Source of the DNA: Candidatus Sabulitectum sp.
Lineage (GTDB): Bacteria > Fermentibacterota > Fermentibacteria > Fermentibacterales > JCC-6
NCBI GenBank assembly: GCA_023136985.1
Contig: JAGLQD010000346.1
Span: forward strand, 1-7,159
Direction: 5' to 3'
DNA length: 7,159 nt
Part shown: piece after piece, positions 5,736 through 7,159 of the stretch
How the letters are laid out: each line of letters starts with the position of its first letter
Position numbering within the stretch: position 1 is the first letter of the stretch
The notes under the pieces: generated by a model
What the model was told of the DNA's origin: nothing
Seen by the model: only the letters and a program-made list of their open reading frames with translations
Database searches by the model: none
Translations under genes and position numbers: made by a program

Positions 5736-6881
5736 ATGAAAAACCCGTTCAGGTACGGCGGAATTGTCAGCAGCGATTCTTTCTGCAACAGAATTGATGA
5801 ACTTACAGAGCTAATGCGAGTTGTCCGGAATTCCGGGAAACTCTTCCTGTATGGTGAAAGGCGAGTTGGTAAATCCTCACTCCTCCATCATCTCATAAGC
5901 AGCCTTGATGAGGACAACTTCACAGTAGCTTTCGTAGATGTCTGGCGCTGCACCAACACATCCGATTTCATCCGTGAGTGCGCCAGAACCTTCGGATCAA
6001 CGGGCAGTCAAACCCCGGAAAGCCTTCTCCAGCGAGCAAGAAAACTTTTCACCGGGCTAGCGCCCGTTCTTACCGTTGATGATTTCGGGAAACCTCAGCT
6101 GACATTTACCTCTGGTCACAGGAAAATAGACCCTCCGCTTCTGTCAGAGGTATTGAGTGCGCCTGGAAGAATAGCGGAATCGTCTCCGAAAAAGCAGGTT
6201 CTTGTTGTATTCGACGAATTCCAGGAAATACGGAGCTTCAAAGACGACAGGATCGAGAGAATGATAAGAAGCGAGGTTCAGAAACATAGCAATGTTGCGT
6301 ACATCTTCTGCGGAAGCCGCAGGCACATGATAAGGGATATGTTCCTTAAGAGCGGAAGCCCTCTGTACAGGAGCGCCGGTCATTACCCTATTGGTAACAT
6401 AGCGCTGGAACACTGGAAACCTTTTATCAAAGAGCGTTTTGAGATGAAGGGTATTCCGATCAGCGATTCTATCATCGAGAATATTTTCTCTATAACGGAT
6501 GGGCACCCGTACTACACTCAGATGATCTGTGACATTCTGTGGGACTCATGTGAGCCGGTGCAAGAACCGGGAGAAGAAATACTGGCTGAAGCGCTGCAAA
6601 CGTTGCTTGAAAGGGAAGGAGCGGGCTTCAGTGCTATATGGGAATCGCTGCCTTCCAACCCTAGAAAAATGCTTATCGCTGCCGCTTTCGAAAAACCCCT
6701 GATTCAACCGTTTTCCGGAGACATCGTATCAAGATACAGCCTCGCCAACCCATCCAGCGCAAGGAACGGCCTTGAATATCTTGTTAAACATGATCTCATT
6801 GAATTCAGCAAAGGAACATATTACATCTCTGACCGGTTCATGGCCCTCTGGCTGCAGAGAAGGTTCGCCGCTTCCCATTAG
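5736..6881 (+). CDS. Archaeal-type AAA ATPase (ATPase_2/STAND-like) with C-terminal winged helix
   Basis: A 381-residue single-domain P-loop ATPase of the family often annotated as archaeal ATPase (PF01637-like). The N-terminal NPFRYGGIVSSDSFCNR (3-19) is the usual lead-in. Walker A is GERRVGKS (40-47). Walker B is VLVVFDE (155-161). The sensor strand is AYIFCGSRRHM (188-198), followed by SPLYRSAGHYPIG (208-220), and the lid motif is GHPYYTQMICD (256-266). Residues about 300-376 (PRKMLIAAAF, SARNGLEYLVKHDLIEF, YISDRFMALWLQRRF) form the winged helix typical of the family. Length is normal and no catalytic residue is missing. GGAAG sits seven bases before the ATG, and a strong promoter precedes it. 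It is monocistronic. The biological role of these stand-alone ATPases is mostly unknown. They occur often in accessory DNA, and nothing beside it suggests a partner. Confidence 0.9.
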   Translation: MKNPFRYGGIVSSDSFCNRIDELTELMRVVRNSGKLFLYGERRVGKSSLLHHLISSLDEDNFTVAFVDVWRCTNTSDFIRECARTFGSTGSQTPESLLQRARKLFTGLAPVLTVDDFGKPQLTFTSGHRKIDPPLLSEVLSAPGRIAESSPKKQVLVVFDEFQEIRSFKDDRIERMIRSEVQKHSNVAYIFCGSRRHMIRDMFLKSGSPLYRSAGHYPIGNIALEHWKPFIKERFEMKGIPISDSIIENIFSITDGHPYYTQMICDILWDSCEPVQEPGEEILAEALQTLLEREGAGFSAIWESLPSNPRKMLIAAAFEKPLIQPFSGDIVSRYSLANPSSARNGLEYLVKHDLIEFSKGTYYISDRFMALWLQRRFAASH

Positions 6882-7159
6882 TGATGACACTAACTTTATC
6901 TAAGCCTGCAGCATATATCTACAGGAAATCTAAAGACTCTCTCAAACTGCATATTGTTTTACACCGCCTTCCGCTCTGACTGATGTCTTATTGCCAACAA
7001 GTATCAATGGCTGAGTCGTACCCATCCCTGATGGTGTGGAAACATGGGTAGATACTGACCGTTGCCTCCCCCATTTGAGCCACAGTTATCAGAATGTAAT
7101 TTCTGAGACAAAAAAGAACCCTGCCTCTTTCGAGACAGGGTCTTTATGTGATTTGGTAG
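6882..7159. other. Intergenic region after the ATPase
   Basis: No gene recognised. It contains an inverted repeat at 6905-6925 (minus strand CCTGTAG / CTGCAGG, seven pairs, one U-G), a perfect 7-bp inverted repeat TACCCAT / ATGGGTA with an 18-base loop (7019-7050), a 38-bp segment (7058-7095) similar to 4197-4235 in the opposite orientation, a terminator (7109-7141) and TGGTAG at the window end. A 28-codon minus frame from ATG 7074 is too short to call. Confidence 0.5.
7109..7141 (-). terminator. Rho-independent terminator, minus strand, possibly bidirectional
   Basis: On the minus strand ACCCTGTCTC pairs with GAGGCAGGGT over ten positions (one U-G) around a GAAA tetraloop, followed by TCTTTTTTG. 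It would end a leftward transcript coming from beyond the right edge. On the plus strand the stem has one mismatch and is followed by TCTTTATG, so it could also weakly terminate the ATPase transcript 230 bases after its stop. Confidence 0.8.

Noticed and set aside
6144..6506. 120-codon minus-strand frame inside the ATPase gene
   Set aside because: It is fully antisense to a gene with intact motifs and has no signature of its own.
1..7159. CRISPR array, transposase or defence island
   Set aside because: There are no regularly spaced direct repeats, no transposase or integrase motifs and no toxin, nuclease or helicase genes. The repeats seen occur only as pairs.

Overview
The window looks like bacterial chromosome with moderate GC. 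It carries ordinary metabolic genes separated by unusually long, structured intergenic stretches. The best taxonomic hint is the VCBS-repeat protein at 2559-3885, which ends in a type IX-secretion-like C-terminal sorting tail. That points to the FCB superphylum (Bacteroidetes/Fibrobacteres/Fermentibacteria-type lineages). This is inference; there is no rRNA or other marker to confirm it.

Left block (1-2295, all minus strand): a compact operon-like run reading right to left. It begins with a 54-residue small ORF (2131-2295), whose stop overlaps the start of a nitroreductase-family protein (1568-2134). Two bases later comes an Xaa-Pro aminopeptidase (pepP-like, 315-1565). A 4-bp GTGA overlap then leads into tadA, the tRNA adenosine-34 deaminase, which runs off the left edge. 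The tight spacing argues for co-transcription and translational coupling, but the functions are housekeeping and do not form one pathway.

Middle block (2296-4382): an intergenic stretch with the first copy of a 94-bp dispersed repeat (2360-2453), then a secreted VCBS/FG-GAP repeat protein on the minus strand. That gene is broken by two single-base frameshifts, one in the signal peptide and one before the C-terminal part. It has a near-consensus sigma70-type promoter (TTGTCA-17-TATAAT). Behind the promoter lies a gene-poor stretch with a clear minus-strand terminator and a plus-strand coding remnant that resembles the end of a PAS domain.

Right block (4383-7159): an unrecognised minus-strand protein (4383-5159) whose 5' end is probably frameshifted or mis-started; a second copy of the 94-bp repeat (5388-5481) next to a terminator-like hairpin; then a plus-strand archaeal-type AAA ATPase (5736-6881) with its own strong promoter (TTGACA-17-TATAGA). 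After it come hairpins and another GNRA-loop terminator, with the bases of a possible tRNA 3' end at the window edge.

No defence system, CRISPR array, transposase or complete RNA gene is visible. The most interesting material is in the intergenic DNA: the 94-bp repeat, whose 25-nt hairpin is preserved in both copies with G-U wobbles on the minus strand; the repeated association of CTACCA (tRNA-3'-end-like) with GNRA-loop terminators; and a short, coding-like repeat shared by 4197-4235 and 7058-7095.
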